In this document: one piece after another, positions 12,739 to 24,812 of the stretch
Layout of the letters: every line of letters starts with the position of its first letter
How positions within the stretch are numbered: position 1 is the first letter of the stretch
Assembly (NCBI GenBank): GCA_025267735.1
Contig: CM046299.1
Coordinates: forward strand, 16,700,232-16,764,231
From: Mactra quadrangularis
Lineage: Eukaryota; Mollusca; Bivalvia; Venerida; Mactridae
Direction of reading: 5' to 3'
Length of the DNA stretch: 64,000 bases
Notes under the pieces: generated by a model
The model's input: only the letters and a program-made list of their open reading frames with translations
Database searches by the model: none
Told to the model about the DNA's origin: nothing
Translations under genes and position numbers: made by a program

Positions 12739-13032
12739 TATTTATTTATTTATTTATTGGAGTTAACACTGTATCAACACAATTTAGGTCATTTCACGGC
12801 ATCCAGCGCACCTAACCTAGCTTTCCTGGACCATTGTCTATAACCAGTACTCACCTACCCTTCCACAAGGCCGGAAACTTCTCCATATTATCTAATCAAT
12901 GGAAGAAAATCGACATTTTTGTCAAATTTTCATGGAAGGGTATGACCTCCCCGGGTGGGATTCGAACCCGCACCCCCTCGGGCACTGGTATCCAAATCCC
13001 GGCGCGCTACCAATTGCGCTTTCGACCCGGGT
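12739..13032 (-). repeat. Young tRNA-derived SINE with perfect 13 bp TSD
   Basis: Read on the minus strand, a tRNA-like head (A box 'GCGCAATTGGTAGCGCG', B box 'GGGTTCGAATCCC') is followed by a unique body and a (TAAA)n tail. It is flanked by an exact duplication of TTGACTATTAATT at 12726-12738 and 13033-13045. This is the hallmark of LINE-mediated retroposition. Nearly identical to the copy at 23907. Confidence 0.92.
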
Positions 13033-13045
13033 TTGACTATTAATT

Positions 13046-15019
13046 AAACTAATGTAAGTTATTTCAACTTAAGCATGAGAAAATAAATCTTTCCATTGAC
13101 AGCCAATAGTTTTGTTGTAGAATATTAATGTATGAAGTTGCTAGTAATTAAGTTCTTAGGTATATTTACAAACATTTGACATGTTGTGACTTATACCGGT
13201 AATATTTATGAAAACAGATATTGCACCATTTTGACTTTCCTTCTAAAAAACTTCACTTTGAGTAACTGAGGTCAATCAGCTTCACATCAGAGGCTATCTT
13301 TAGCTCTCTGGAAAAAGGACATCAGAACATTACATACTCATTGAAGAAGTCTTAGTTGATTCATTTTTACATGAGATGGCATGCGGCATTACTAATAACA
13401 TCTGAATACCATGAAACAAATGTAAAACAATTCTTTACGATTCACACCATTTCAGGCTGTGTCCAATGAATATGAACCCTGACTAGGTTAACTTAGGGGA
13501 ACCACTCCTAGTAGTAATACAACAGATCAGTTATTTATTTGCACATCTAAATCATTAACAATATGTTATATTTTGTTTGAAGCTGTCAAAACTCATTTTA
13601 ACTTGACAATTTTTAGAAGAAAAGGTTGAAGGTTCAAGGCAAATGAAGGAGCCTTTCAAAATACATTCTATTGTACAAATATAAAATATGCCATATCATT
13701 AAATATCTATTCATTAATTGAATGCAACCACTAAGCTTAGACTACATATGCACACTATTCATCATTTGTCAAATAAAGTTGTTATATCTAAAGAAAGTCA
13801 CTGTAATTTGATAGCAGATATTCATTGTATCTTACAAAGGCTGTACAATACACACTACAAATTTTGCTTTCATATCACTTAAGGAATCATTTGGCTAGAC
13901 ACAATGGAACACACACCAGATTCAATGTCATTGCACATATCAAGAAAAAAATACCTAATCCTTCATAACCCCAGTTGTCATACTGAGAAAATGACAATGA
14001 TGTCTAATGATGTCTAACACCTGGTGCTGAACATTGAAGTGTAACACAATAAAAATCCATAATCTGAAGTGATATTCGAACCCATTACCTCTCAATTCAT
14101 AAGCCGTGACACTCTACCACCTAGCAACTAAAGTTAACTTGAAGGCAAGAAAGTACAAGTTCCTTATTATACCTCTGCTACAGAGGCATTAACTGAGGTG
14201 TGCCAATGCAGTCAATCAGGTCCCAAATAACAATGTTCTAGAACTCTGACAAGGCATCCTATTAATTTAGCTTCAATTTATATAGTTTTCTACTAATGTT
14301 AAAAAGTCAATGTTTCAAATGTATACTAACCGTAGTAGCCGTAGGTATATTCAAAAATTACATCTAACTCCTCAATGTAGTACCTGTACTTTCTTGAACA
14401 TACAGCTCTATTGATCATAAATATTGCATAACGTGAGTAACATTTAAATTTAGAACATACAGACCAATCTAGAATATTCACAGACACAGGCCTGATTTAT
14501 CAGTTTCTCCATACAACTTCAAGAATCGAATGCAGATAAATAAGCCCCAGTGAATAATATGAGCGAGTAACAATAGTAACCAATAAATCCGAATTTCATT
14601 CATAGTTATAAAGCGTAATATGTAAAATACATAAACTTTTACCTTGATATATATACTCCAGAGAGTGTAAAGACTAACTCATTTATCTATACACCAAGTT
14701 ATACGCTTTATAATATAATGTGTGATCCAGTTTTAAATTGGTGTCATAATCTAGTACATAATATCATATACCTTCTGTATATTTTGGCGGGAAATTTAGA
14801 ATGGTTACCACGCGAAATAGTGTTAGGGATGTCATAATAGGTAGTTTGGAGCCCTTAAAACATGAAATACCTAAAACAATATCAGGTTGAATTATTTAAA
14901 GATTCGTACGTGATTATAACTAGCAGTTTTCTTCACAAATCCAAATCAAAGCGCTGAAGGGACTGAATTTGTTCGGGTTTGAAAAGTGGAACATTCGTTC
15001 ACAAAGAACAGTTCAGGCA
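13046..15019. other. Gene-free stretch
   Basis: AT-rich sequence with no supported ORF or RNA gene. A short tRNA-like arm in minus orientation ('TATTCGAACCCATTACCTC' near 14073) suggests one more eroded SINE. Confidence 0.5.
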
Positions 15020-15300
15020 GGGGCGGATCCAGAATTTTTTTTCTAGGGGGGTCCGAACTTTTCTAGGGGGGTCCGAACCTCGAACCACAACCACATTGTA
15101 CACATTTTGCAGAAAAATGCAACATATTGATAATAAAAACTACATAACCATTAAATCTAAATTAAGCACAGAGAAAAATTGCTTCATATTATTTAAAAAT
15201 TAAATACAAACAAGAAATACACTATTAGACATGTAGACATTTTCCAAACTCTAGGGGGTCCGGACCCACCTGACCCCCCGCCCGCTCGATCCGCCCATGT
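15020..15300 (+). repeat. GGCGGATCC-ended MITE, copy 1
   Basis: About 280 bp bounded by 'GGGGCGGATCCAG' and the near-inverse 'GATCCGCCCATG'. Just inside the ends are G-rich/C-rich words such as 'CTAGGGGGGTCCG'; the AT-rich centre contains 'GCAACATATTGATAATAAAA'. Three further copies are at 27335, 33077 and 35085. The short open frames inside all of them come from the repeat. Confidence 0.85.
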
Positions 15301-15310
15301 CAGTAATATA

Positions 15311-16515
15311 ACTAACTCGTAATTACGAGATAATCATCTCGTAATAACGAGATAATTAACTCACAATAACGAGATAACTAACTCGTTGGCAAAAGCAACA
15401 ATAACAACACCTTATTAAATAATTACATTATCAACACAAAGTAAGAAGAACAACAACAAAAACTCAAAACAATAGCATTATTTACTCAAAACACAGCAGC
15501 AACAATACCAAATTATAACAAAAGCAGCAACATTTGAAAACAACATAAATGACAACTAGACAATACAGCATTAAAACTTAAAAAAACAGATCCGACAACT
15601 ATAAAGATCAGCTACAACATTTGTTGCTGTTACTTTGAGCTATAAATGTAATTGTATTAGTTGATGTTGTTATTGTTTTGAATCTCTGTTGTTGTTTTCA
15701 GTTGTTGTTGCTGTTACTTTAAGTTGTTAATGTAATTGTTTTTGTTGTTGATGTTATTGGTTTGAGGTTCCGTTGTAATTTTTTTTGTTGTTTTCAATAT
15801 GTAGATTTCAGTTGTTTATTTAATTGTTTAAAATGTTATTGCTATTGTTTTGAGTTGCTTTTGTTGTAGTTTTTAGTTGTTGTCAATGTTGATTAAGTTG
15901 TTGCAATTGTTTTGTGTAAATGGTTTTGAGTTGTTGTTGTTGTTTTGAGTTGATGCAGTTGTATTGAGTTGATGGTTTGTTCATATATCGATGTTGCTTT
16001 TCGCTGTTGTTGCTGTTGTTTTGAGTTGATGATGATATTGTCTTGAATTGAAGTTGTTGTTTTGAATTGATGTTGTTTTTCTGTGTTGAAGTTGCAGTTG
16101 AGTTAATGATGGCGCTGTTCCTGTTGTTTTGAGTTGTTGCTGTTTCTTAAGTTGTGGATGTTGTTGTTCCGATTTTTATATTGTTTTAGGTTGTTGCTGT
16201 TAATTCTTTTAGTTGTTAATGCTGTTGCTTAGTGTTTTAATGTAACTGTTTTAGTTGTTGCTGCTGTTGTTGTTTAAAATGTTGTTGCAGTCGTCTTGAG
16301 TTGTTGTTGTTTCTAAATTCTTCATGGTATCATATTGTTGATGAAGTTTAGTTGTTGCTGCCAATGTCTTTTGTTGTTAATGTTGTTTTTAAGCAGTTGG
16401 TGTTTTTGCAAACGAGTTAATTAGTTGTTGCTGCCAATGTCTTTTGTTGTTAATGTTGTTTTAAACAGTTGGTGTTTTTGCAAACGAGTTAATTATCTCG
16501 TAATAACGAGATACG
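15311..16515. mobile_element. Fold-back element with TTG/CAA-rich arms
   Basis: The outer ends carry palindromic words, 'ATCTCGTAATAACGAGATA' near 15331 and again near 16494, followed on each side by AATTAACTC(G) and 'GCAAA' words. The left interior is CAA/AACAAC-rich (15395-15620) and the right interior GTT/TTG-rich (15640-16490), so the two sides are broadly complementary and could fold into one long hairpin. No protein coding is seen. A clear target duplication was not found. Confidence 0.72.
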
Positions 16516-18850
16516 TTACAAATAATTAAGTAAAAACAAAGTAATAATTTAACATTGATTGGACACTTTGAATACTTTTTTGTACCTTTTGTTAATATGA
16601 TGAACTGAATATAATAAAATGGAAAAAAGATCAACAGACTTTGTTTAAATTGCAACAAAATAATAATATGCTGTCAACAGAGGGTTCGGTTGGTACAATT
16701 CCCCAAACAACTACTTATAACCAAGATACAACAATCGACGCCAAACGAGTGCTGCTGTTGATGCTACTTGATGCCAACAGCCGATCGAACCTACTGTTTC
16801 ACATCCATGTTTTTGACAATTAGACTCTTGTTTTGTTAGACTGATGCGCCATGTTAAAAATTCACCTATAAACTAGCTTTCCTTACATAGTTAGAAGAGC
16901 TAAGAAGAACAATATCAGACTTGTGATAAATATTTCACTGACATTGACTTATATGTATATTTACTTCCATTAACAAGGCATATTCTTTTTGCTAACTCAG
17001 CACTTAAATTTTGGAGATTCTCCAAGTTAGAGTATGTGATTTACCTTAGGCTGTTTATTTGATGATTAGAATCATGTGCCTGGGTATGTTTGCGTGCTTT
17101 TGTTGAAACCTACTCTACATATACTACAAGTCTATTACACTAAATGTATATAAGATTAAATTACAATACCTAACAAAGTAATTACTTAATGTTATAAATG
17201 TAAATGTTATGATAGAAGCTCTATATACGAGCTGAGATATAATGATGAGATTTAGCCTTGATAGCTAAATTTATGTTTTTTTATACATTTATATTTGGTA
17301 GATCTGGTCTGCCTTTGTAGCTTCTCATATCTATATGATATTAAAGCTGAATTTAATAAATGAAAATAAACTGTATAATACATGTAGACATAGTACAAAA
17401 CATAGTTATAGTATGATAATAACAAGCATGTTATGTTTAGTAATTTGTTTTGTTGGAGTTTGAATTCCGTGTTAGTATATTTTTTGTTTTTTTATTTATG
17501 TAATAAAACTGTTTAACCCTTCACCTACATCCATGGAAAAGCACGTGTATTATGTTAAAAGGTTTTTATTTTAGTGATAACATATAAAGAATGACAGAAT
17601 ATACATGTATATAGTGTAGTATGTAACATCTATTTGATAGCAAAATATAGAATAAAATCAAAAGCACATTAATATCTGGTACATAAGCACTAAAACATTG
17701 TGATAAAAGGAGGAGGCACATTAGTTGGAACACTATATTAATATCACCTGCACAGAAGCACTAGATCACTATAACACTGTATTCATTATTTCTGCTCGGT
17801 ACTATAATGTTTATTTTACGCACAGTGAGTGTCAGTATAAGTTGGTACCGAGTCGGTATTGTTGATATATAAAACATTTTTCCTAAAACTAAGTAAACTC
17901 TTAATTGTTCATTCTTTGAATGGCACTATTTAAAGTGTTCTTATTGATATGTTATCAGTATGGCACCCAATATATCACTTTGGAGTGTTGAGTACTATGG
18001 TTTGTGTCTCTATTTGGGTGTATATATTGTTTTCTTGTACACTGTATTACTATACGTTTGTTTGTTTGTTTGTTTTGTTTGGATTTAATTAGAGTCCGTC
18101 CGCTCCATAAGGATGCATTATGTGCAGACCCCAGGATGTGACTCCTCATCCCTTAAAAGATTGATTTTGAATCTAAATTGAGTCAAATTTTGAAAAAATC
18201 CTGATATATTACATATCTGGATAGTTTATTATATACCAAAATGATTTTTTATTATAGCCAAAGGTAGGTTGCCTCCTTATTGGTAATTTAGCACCATAGA
18301 TTGGAGACTTCCCAATAAGTAGTGTTTTGTTAAAAATGTGTTTAATTATATTAAAATGTCAAAAATAGTCAATGTATTATACTTTTATTGGTAAAAGTGG
18401 TAAAAAAAGGAAAAAAGGAAACAAAGAAAGGTGTTGGTATATTTTTGTGTGGAATATACCTTTTTTAGTTAGTTTTTTTTACTGTACATATTATAATATA
18501 GTAAAACTATAGATATATCAACACCTTCACCAAATACCTTATAACTACTATAAAGAAAAGGGTAAACATTGTTTTAATACAGATGTATATACATATGTGA
18601 CATCGTGAGAAGGATAGTAAGAGTATCTTTATTTGCAGCACATGTATTCTTTTAATTTAACAGTAGAAAATAGCACATAAATTTTAAAGATTATTATAGA
18701 TGAAAATATAAACAAACTCTAAGCACTATGGATCAATAACTGGATGGAAAATATAACACTGTAGAGCACTATTTTGTGAGGTACTGTAATGTTTATTTAC
18801 GCACTATGTAAAGCGTCTTTAAATTGGTACCAGCATCTATAATCTAATCT
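16516..18850. other. Gene-free AT-rich stretch
   Basis: I see no coding exon here. Two weakly similar segments (about 17700-17870 and 18720-18830, sharing 'ACTATAATGTTTATTTTACG'-type words) suggest an old dispersed repeat. Confidence 0.5.
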
Positions 18851-18853
18851 AAT

Positions 18854-18952
18854 ACACAAATATGCGATCGTTAAGGCAATGAGTAATGTTTTAAAATTTA
18901 CATACTAAAAACGAAACTTCACTCATTGCCTAAACGATCATATATTTGTTTA
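18854..18952. repeat. Palindromic MITE, about 38 bp arms
   Basis: The arms are 'CGTTAAGGCAATGAGTAATG' within 18854-18891 and its near-complement 'CACTCATTGCCTAAACG' within 18914-18952, both ending in ACAAATAT-type words. The loop is only about 22 bp. A TA-rich flank makes a Tc1/mariner-type or similar MITE plausible. Confidence 0.7.
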
Positions 18953-19019
18953 CTTCAACACCGGTAGTTTCAAAATAGCGTCTAAATATGTCCGAGATTA
19001 TTCGCAGCGAATAGCCGAG

Positions 19020-19078
19020 GAGTTCCGAATGTATCGTTACGGAACGTTTTGTAACGTTCGCGGTAACTGAACGCAGGG
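19020..19078. repeat. Solo end of the ACAACTCAACCC palindromic element
   Basis: 'CGTTACGGAACGTTTTG' followed by 'GCGGTAACTGAACGCAGG' matches the right end of the element at 21003-21213. The internal palindrome is missing. Confidence 0.55.
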
Positions 19079-20298
19079 AAGAAGGATAAGCTAAGCATTT
19101 ACGCTACTATACTTGTAACTATGAAACCTTCCTGGACACATGGGCATACAAGATTATCAAAGATAAGATCAATAATACATATTAAATTGTTGTATACAAT
19201 AAGTTTAAAGTAATATGTAAAACATATAATAATTTTATTCAAAATGAATAAGTAACTTGGTTAAAAAATAGACATTTTTGTATTGTAAATTTTAGGGCAT
19301 AATATTTTTTTGAATTATTTTTTTTCCAATTGATCTACGTTTGATAGTATTCATATTTTTCTACTGCACTATTTTCTTGGGCGCATTTACTCATTGTTAG
19401 GTGTTGTTCGTTCTTTTTCAAATTTCGCAGAGCGCTGTCATAGAAAGGAATTTTTGGGGGAAAAATCCTTCCAATAACAATTGATGCATAAATCATTGTT
19501 TAATTCTATGGTCTTATCTTAAGTAATATCTCTTTAATTTACATTCTATCAACAGCACAAAAGGAAAACTCCATCTATCTGGAAGCATGTTGCTTATTGT
19601 TAAGTTTGTTATGTAGGCCTATCATCTATGATTATCATAGCGATTTTATGATGTCCAATTTGTTACATAGAACAAAACAACGGAACATGTAATTACATTT
19701 TACTTAATTAGAATTAATTATACAAAGTCAAAGTACATACATTGGCCTCTAAAAGTGCTTTAAAAATATTGTTTTAGGATAAACCAATACACATCAATTT
19801 ACCCATGGAAAAAAGAAACTAAGTGTCATCCTAGCAAAGTAGTCGTGAATTAGTGTATCAACTTAAATAAAATTATTCAACTTCTAGCAACGTTAAAAAT
19901 AGAGAAATTTACTAGTTGACGTATGCTAAATACTATGATCTCGAAATTTCATTTTTCAAGATTTTTTAGTGGGCCCAGTATATGTAAAACTACACACGGC
20001 ATATCAACACAAACTGATTGTAATCTGTATGAAATGATTAGACAGCAACATATGTATGCATTCAATTTCAATATGATAATTAACATAATAACAATACACA
20101 ATATCGACAGTGATTCTGTAGGACCCGACATGTTGTTATCATATTCATAATCATTTATATTAATTATGAAATTATCATTCTAATATATGATATTACGTAT
20201 GTATCCCATAACCTGTGACATCTTGTGATGTTATTCACGTGTGTTTTTTTTATTTGCGTTATTTAATTATTTTAAGAACAATGTCATCCAAATTGAAA

Positions 20299-20373
20299 CA
20301 CGTTGCCCATTCTTTGATGTTATGTTTCACATTATCAAACTATGAAACAAAACATCAAAGAATAGGCAACGTG
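20299..20373. repeat. 75 nt perfect-looking hairpin
   Basis: The left arm 'CACGTTGCCCATTCTTTGAT' pairs with 'ATCAAAGAATAGGCAACGTG' at the far end; pairing continues inward through 'GTTATGTTTCA' and 'ATGAAACAAAAC'. About 30 bp of stem with few mismatches and a short loop. Either a tiny MITE or a small-RNA precursor; sequence alone cannot separate them. Confidence 0.65.
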
Positions 20374-21002
20374 TCAACATTTAAGTAATTTTTTACTAGT
20401 TGAGAGTAACCCTATGAAGGCTGTTCAGTGAATATTATAACCAATCAATTCTCGTTTTTTCACGAGACTGTGAAGCGTTTAACAAAGTTTGCAACATCTA
20501 ACTTTTGCTTAGCGAATTCTGTGCACAATAGTGTTCAAAACCAGAAAGTTCTTCTCAAATTGAGTTCATAATAATACCTTATAGTTATGATACTAATTTG
20601 CTTTATCTCGGTTGTGAAACAAATTCTTACTATTTAGAATTAACGACTTTACAGTCGACTTCCTTGTCTCCCAGTATTAAGCTAGTAGAACAAATATATT
20701 ATATTATAAAAGAACTTTGAACAGCATTTAAGAAAGCATAGCAAGATAATAATGCATATTTGGCATCATAATGATATTTCAAACAATACTGAGGAAAATA
20801 TATTTGAGAGTCCTATGACAAAATATTTCTATGTTTTGATAGTGGGAGAATTCTCCCATTGGAAAAGTCACATGGGGAGGATATATTCATGAGAATTTTT
20901 CCTTTTGACTTAAAGTTAAACACATTTCTAGTTAAGATATATGGATGAAAAATTACGCTAGTATAGTTTTGTACGTATCATGAAATTTCTATATTTACCA
21001 GC

Positions 21003-21213
21003 CCGTGTTCAGTGACAATTGTTAGCTAACGTTAGGGGTCCGGGACAACTCAACCCGAAGACAACTCAACCCGTGCAAAACTCAACTCAAAGTTGGGACA
21101 ACTCAATCGGTTAGTAGGGGATTGAGTTGTCTCGGGTTAAGTTGTCTTTGGGTTGAGTTGTTCCGACACTTCCGTTACGGAACGTTTTGGAACGTTCACG
21201 GTAACTGAACACG
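21003..21213. repeat. ACAACTCAACCC palindromic MITE, copy 1
   Basis: Ends 'CGTGTTCAGTGAC' and 'GGTAACTGAACACG' are inverted. Between them 'GACAACTCAACCC' and its complement 'GGGTTGAGTTGT' recur several times, making a near-perfect palindrome. It lies about 420 bp upstream of the fucosyltransferase start codon. An inverted second copy is at 42641. Confidence 0.8.
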
Positions 21214-21632
21214 CTTCTGATGTGAGTTATGTAACACTATTCTCGCATGTCTTAATCCATATACTTGTCAGAGGTTGGTCACATCTTTGCCTTTGAAATA
21301 AATTCATACGCAAATGGAACAACTATTAAAAAAGAAATCGAAAAACGGTTAGAGAAGTGTGCAGTCAAACATATATAGGCGGAGAAAAAGCATGACGTTG
21401 AAATACAATATTGTATTCCGTGTATATCTTACTTGAGAAAGTATAGTTCGCATTGATTTTCTTTGTAGTATTTACTGGTTATACCTATCGTCAAGGTTAT
21501 GATTGGACTCTTCACCTATATTTGGCTGGTCAAGTAAAATTGGACACTTCACCTATATGAACTACCCTAGAGGTCAAACAAAGTTCTTTAGTTTATGTTG
21601 TTGTATTGTGCGGAAAGAAATTAACGAAAAAA

Positions 21633-22667
21633 ATGTGGGAGAAAAAATCTGGTTTTCGAGTATTGTGCATACTATCGGCATTTGTGATTCTCGTTTATGT
21701 TTGGATGGAATTATTCGACATGAAAACGGTAAATAAAATTGACAATATACCTAATATAAATTACGACTCAACAAATGGAGAATATTATACAAACGCTACG
21801 AGTTCTATTTCTAGACGAATGTGTTATCATTTAAATTGGGTTCAAAGTGATATTACATCCGATGTAGTCGCTAAATGTGCATTCATAAAAATAAGCCAGT
21901 CAATGGGAAATACCGGAAATCAAATGTTTCAAGTTGCTTCTCTTTTCGGTATTGCTCACTCGCTAGATTTGATACCTATCATAGATAGCAAGTATCCATT
22001 ACTTGAACATTACAAGCTTCCTAACGTTATAAATATGAATTTAACAAATATCAAAAAATGTGAACACGAGATACATTTACATTATGTGAAGTGTACCCGT
22101 CCACATTCTTATAATGTTAACATGACGGTTAGGGGATCAAGACAATCCTGGAAATACTTCAAACAAATAGAAGGAGATATTGCAAACATTTTTAAACATC
22201 ACTTCACAAGGCCTTCTGAGATGCATGCAAATAAATTTCTTTCAACTTTGCCAGCAAACTCTACAAAAGTCGCGGTTCACGTACGGAGGACAGACAGGTT
22301 AAAGGTTATGAAGAAAAGAGGGTTCGCAGTTGGAGCAGAGTACTACAAAAAAGCCATGACATTTTTCAAATTATTTTATGATAATATCAATTTCGTTGTT
22401 TTGAGCGATGACATGAAATGGGTAAAGAAAAATATTGTTGGAGATAATATATACTACAGTCCTTTTGTAAACAAAACTGATGATTTAGCTTTAATGTCAA
22501 AATGTGATCACGTGATATCAGCATATAGTACATTTGGTTGGTGGGGTGCGTGGATGGCTAATGGAACAGCTGTTCATTATGCAGAAAGAGTCAAGAATAT
22601 AACACGGATTTGTCAAATTGATGAAATGGGTGACTATTATACACCTGGAACTTGTTTAATTCCATAA
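21633..22667 (+). CDS. Galactoside alpha-1,2-fucosyltransferase (GT11), complete, intronless
   Basis: Golgi type II membrane enzyme of family GT11 (FUT1/FUT2-like), which moves L-fucose from GDP-fucose to the 2-OH of a terminal galactose, making H-type glycans. The frame encodes 344 residues, close to FUT2 in length. After a short basic cytosolic tail there is one signal anchor (about residues 9-28, LCILSAFVILVYVWMEL). The luminal domain has 'MGNTGNQMFQVASLFG' (about 91-106, the family's G-NQM motif), the donor-binding 'HVRRTD' (216-221), 'VLSDD' (256-260) and the closing 'SAYSTFGWWGAWM' (296-308). Seven Asn-X-Ser/Thr sites are visible. The first in-frame ATG is at 21633; the frame is open upstream to 21561 but only through non-ATG codons. 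A polyadenylation signal AATAAA lies at 22779. The intronless coding region is normal for animal GT11 genes. Acceptor specificity cannot be read from sequence. Confidence 0.94.
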   Translation: MWEKKSGFRVLCILSAFVILVYVWMELFDMKTVNKIDNIPNINYDSTNGEYYTNATSSISRRMCYHLNWVQSDITSDVVAKCAFIKISQSMGNTGNQMFQVASLFGIAHSLDLIPIIDSKYPLLEHYKLPNVINMNLTNIKKCEHEIHLHYVKCTRPHSYNVNMTVRGSRQSWKYFKQIEGDIANIFKHHFTRPSEMHANKFLSTLPANSTKVAVHVRRTDRLKVMKKRGFAVGAEYYKKAMTFFKLFYDNINFVVLSDDMKWVKKNIVGDNIYYSPFVNKTDDLALMSKCDHVISAYSTFGWWGAWMANGTAVHYAERVKNITRICQIDEMGDYYTPGTCLIP

Positions 22668-22778
22668 ACAGTATAACAACCTGCTTATGGCAGTGATGTT
22701 TGACAGGTGTGAATGTACTTGACGAAATCGTCAAATTTAATCTATTGCATTACCTTTTGGGCAATTCTTCCAACTAGT

Positions 22779-22784
22779 AATAAA
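22779..22784 (+). terminator. AATAAA polyadenylation signal of fucosyltransferase
   Basis: Canonical AATAAA about 110 nt after the stop codon, the nearest such signal downstream of the gene. Confidence 0.5.
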
Positions 22785-23892
22785 TACTAGTAGAACAGAA
22801 CATAGTAGAACATACATTATTCACACACAAAAAAACTGTATATATACTCTTTATTTCCACTTTTCGGTGATTTATTATACATAAACAGTTTACATAAAAA
22901 TGAAAGTTCAAAATATGAATGAAAGAGACATACATGTATACACATAGTCATATCGTATTATGCATACAGTATTTTTAAATAGAGGAAGAATATACCATAA
23001 AGAGATAGAAAAGATTAAAGACTGCATACACACATAATTATATTTATGAGTGTTTTTTCAATGTTTTTCACCTTGATAAACCGGCATTAAATGTTAAGAC
23101 ATCTTTAAGGTAGACAAAGCGGTTAAAACATTAACTGTTAGGCATATTTAGTATAAATTGTACTTACAACGTATTTGAAAAATATTATGTTATATAATTT
23201 TATATAATATAATGTTTTTTGAAGCCAAGGATCAACTTGAAACACAGCAAGTTTATCCTCGTCAAAAATTGTGAAAGGGAACAAACCCAATCAAAAATTT
23301 TGACTCCCTACAAGGGGGAGTGAACTTCTATTTTGTACGTAATATTCTCCACATGCCTGTTTTTCTATTACATGTACTTTTTGTTATCTTAAAGACCTCT
23401 CACTTCACTTGCATATTTTAGACAAGGATGTAAAGTAACAACGAGAATAGCGTTCTTTTTGTTACAAAATGGACGCCGTAATTGTTCCGTGTTTGCAGTA
23501 ATGCATTTTGCGAGTTTCCTGAGCGTATCGCTTGCTATCGCTTTGTGTCCTGGAATCCTTCTGATATCAAACTTGTCTGGATCCCAGTTTTTCGTTGATG
23601 GGTGAAAGTACGTCAGGCAAAGCAGAATAATGGCGGCACCCGATGTATAGTGCGAAGTATCTGATAATTGTGTTTTCAAATAAACAAATCTCACTATAGG
23701 CTTTAAATCAAATGAACTTAGTAGGGGCCTACAATAACTAAAGCGGTTTTCTTTTTTCAAGGTTTGGTTACATTTATGCTTGATAAAGTATCCGAAATTC
23801 TAACGAGGAATAGTCAACGTCCGAAACGTGTCTACTGTGCAGACATGTTTTTTTTTGTTTGTTATTCGTTCGCTGAATTTAAGTGCAAAAAG
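22785..23892. other. Intergenic stretch with one 123-codon minus-strand frame
   Basis: AT-rich spacer. At 23760-23389 (minus) a frame of 123 codons is open with several Cys, Lys and Arg residues. I do not recognise a domain, see no splice context or homologous motif, and think it is chance or a fragment of an unknown repeat. Confidence 0.4.
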
Positions 23893-23906
23893 AAAAATCG
23901 ACTTCA

Positions 23907-24197
23907 TTTATTTATCTATTGGAGTTAACGCCGTATCAACACAATTTAGGTCATTTCACGGCGTCCAGCGCACCTAACCTAGCTTTCCTGGACCATTGTC
24001 TATAACCAGTACTCACCTACCCTTCAACAAGGCCGGAAACTTCTCCATATTATCTAACCAATGGAGGAAAATCGACATTATTGTCAAATTTTCATGGAAG
24101 GCTATAACCTCCCCAGGTAGGATTCGAACCCGCACCCCCTCGGGCACGAGTATCCAAATCCCGGCGCGCTACCAACTGCGCTATCGACCCGGGTAAA
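23907..24197 (-). repeat. Young tRNA-derived SINE with perfect 14 bp TSD
   Basis: Same family and orientation as 12739: tRNA-like head with A and B boxes at the high-coordinate end, then the body and a short TTTA-type tail. Exact flanking duplication AAAAATCGACTTCA at 23893-23906 and 24198-24211. By eye the two copies differ at only a few percent of sites. Confidence 0.92.
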
Positions 24198-24641
24198 AAA
24201 AATCGACTTCAAATGATCTAAGTATTACCGAATTATTCAAACCGACATTCTTCAGAAAATAATCATGCAAAATAAACAGAACATAAAAAAAACTTTGTAA
24301 CCTGAAGTTGCCATGGTGGTCGCTGTGATTATTGTGCTTTACCTGACCCGATAACGATAGTGGTAAGGGGCAGGTAATCCGGACTAACGTCAAAAAGGTA
24401 TTCGTATGTGATATCAAATGTAGGGCACTAGGGGATGCTAGCAAGCGATACGCTTAAAAGAATCTCGCCAATATCATGTCTTATGATAATAATAGTAATA
24501 CTATTAAAACAGTTAAAACCAGTTATTACTATATGTCTCGCTTAAACACAGTGAGCAAGATTACAGGGAGCTAACTTATGTTATAAACTTAAAGACAATA
24601 TCAACTTTGATTATCTCCCTTTATATGAGATCCTATACCGA

Positions 24642-24687
24642 GCATTCGGAACTCCTCGACCGTTTACGAATAACCTCGGACATATTT
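24642..24687 (+). repeat. Solo CATTCGGAACTCCTCG terminal sequence
   Basis: 'CATTCGGAACTCCTCGAC' followed by 'ACGAATAACCTCGGACATAT'. An inverted relative is at 18984-19030, and related ends form the TIRs of the element at 31243. Confidence 0.55.
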
Positions 24688-24812
24688 ATTTTCCTCAATT
24701 ATCAAACCTCGAATAGTTGTGTGTCTGCTTGCGGAGTCAACGTCTCCTTTGTATTGAAGGAGAAACTTCTTTCAATTATCTAAGTTTGACAGTTAAGGTA
24801 ATATGTACTAAA

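Noticed and set aside
12955..13031. Apparent tRNA gene on the minus strand (also at 24115-24194)
   Set aside because: A and B boxes are present but the cloverleaf is imperfect and the sequence continues into a SINE body with tail and target duplications; it is a SINE head.
15640..16490. GTT-rich stretch as a coding poly-amino-acid tract or simple microsatellite
   Set aside because: The complementary CAA-rich arm and terminal palindromes explain it better as one half of a fold-back element.
21503..21736. 77-codon plus-strand frame overlapping the fucosyltransferase start
   Set aside because: It overlaps the fucosyltransferase coding sequence in another frame and has no recognisable features; treated as a shadow.
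23389..23760. 123-codon minus-strand frame
   Set aside because: Longest unexplained frame after the fucosyltransferase, but no domain, splice partner or homologous motif could be seen; kept only as a remark on the intergenic stretch.
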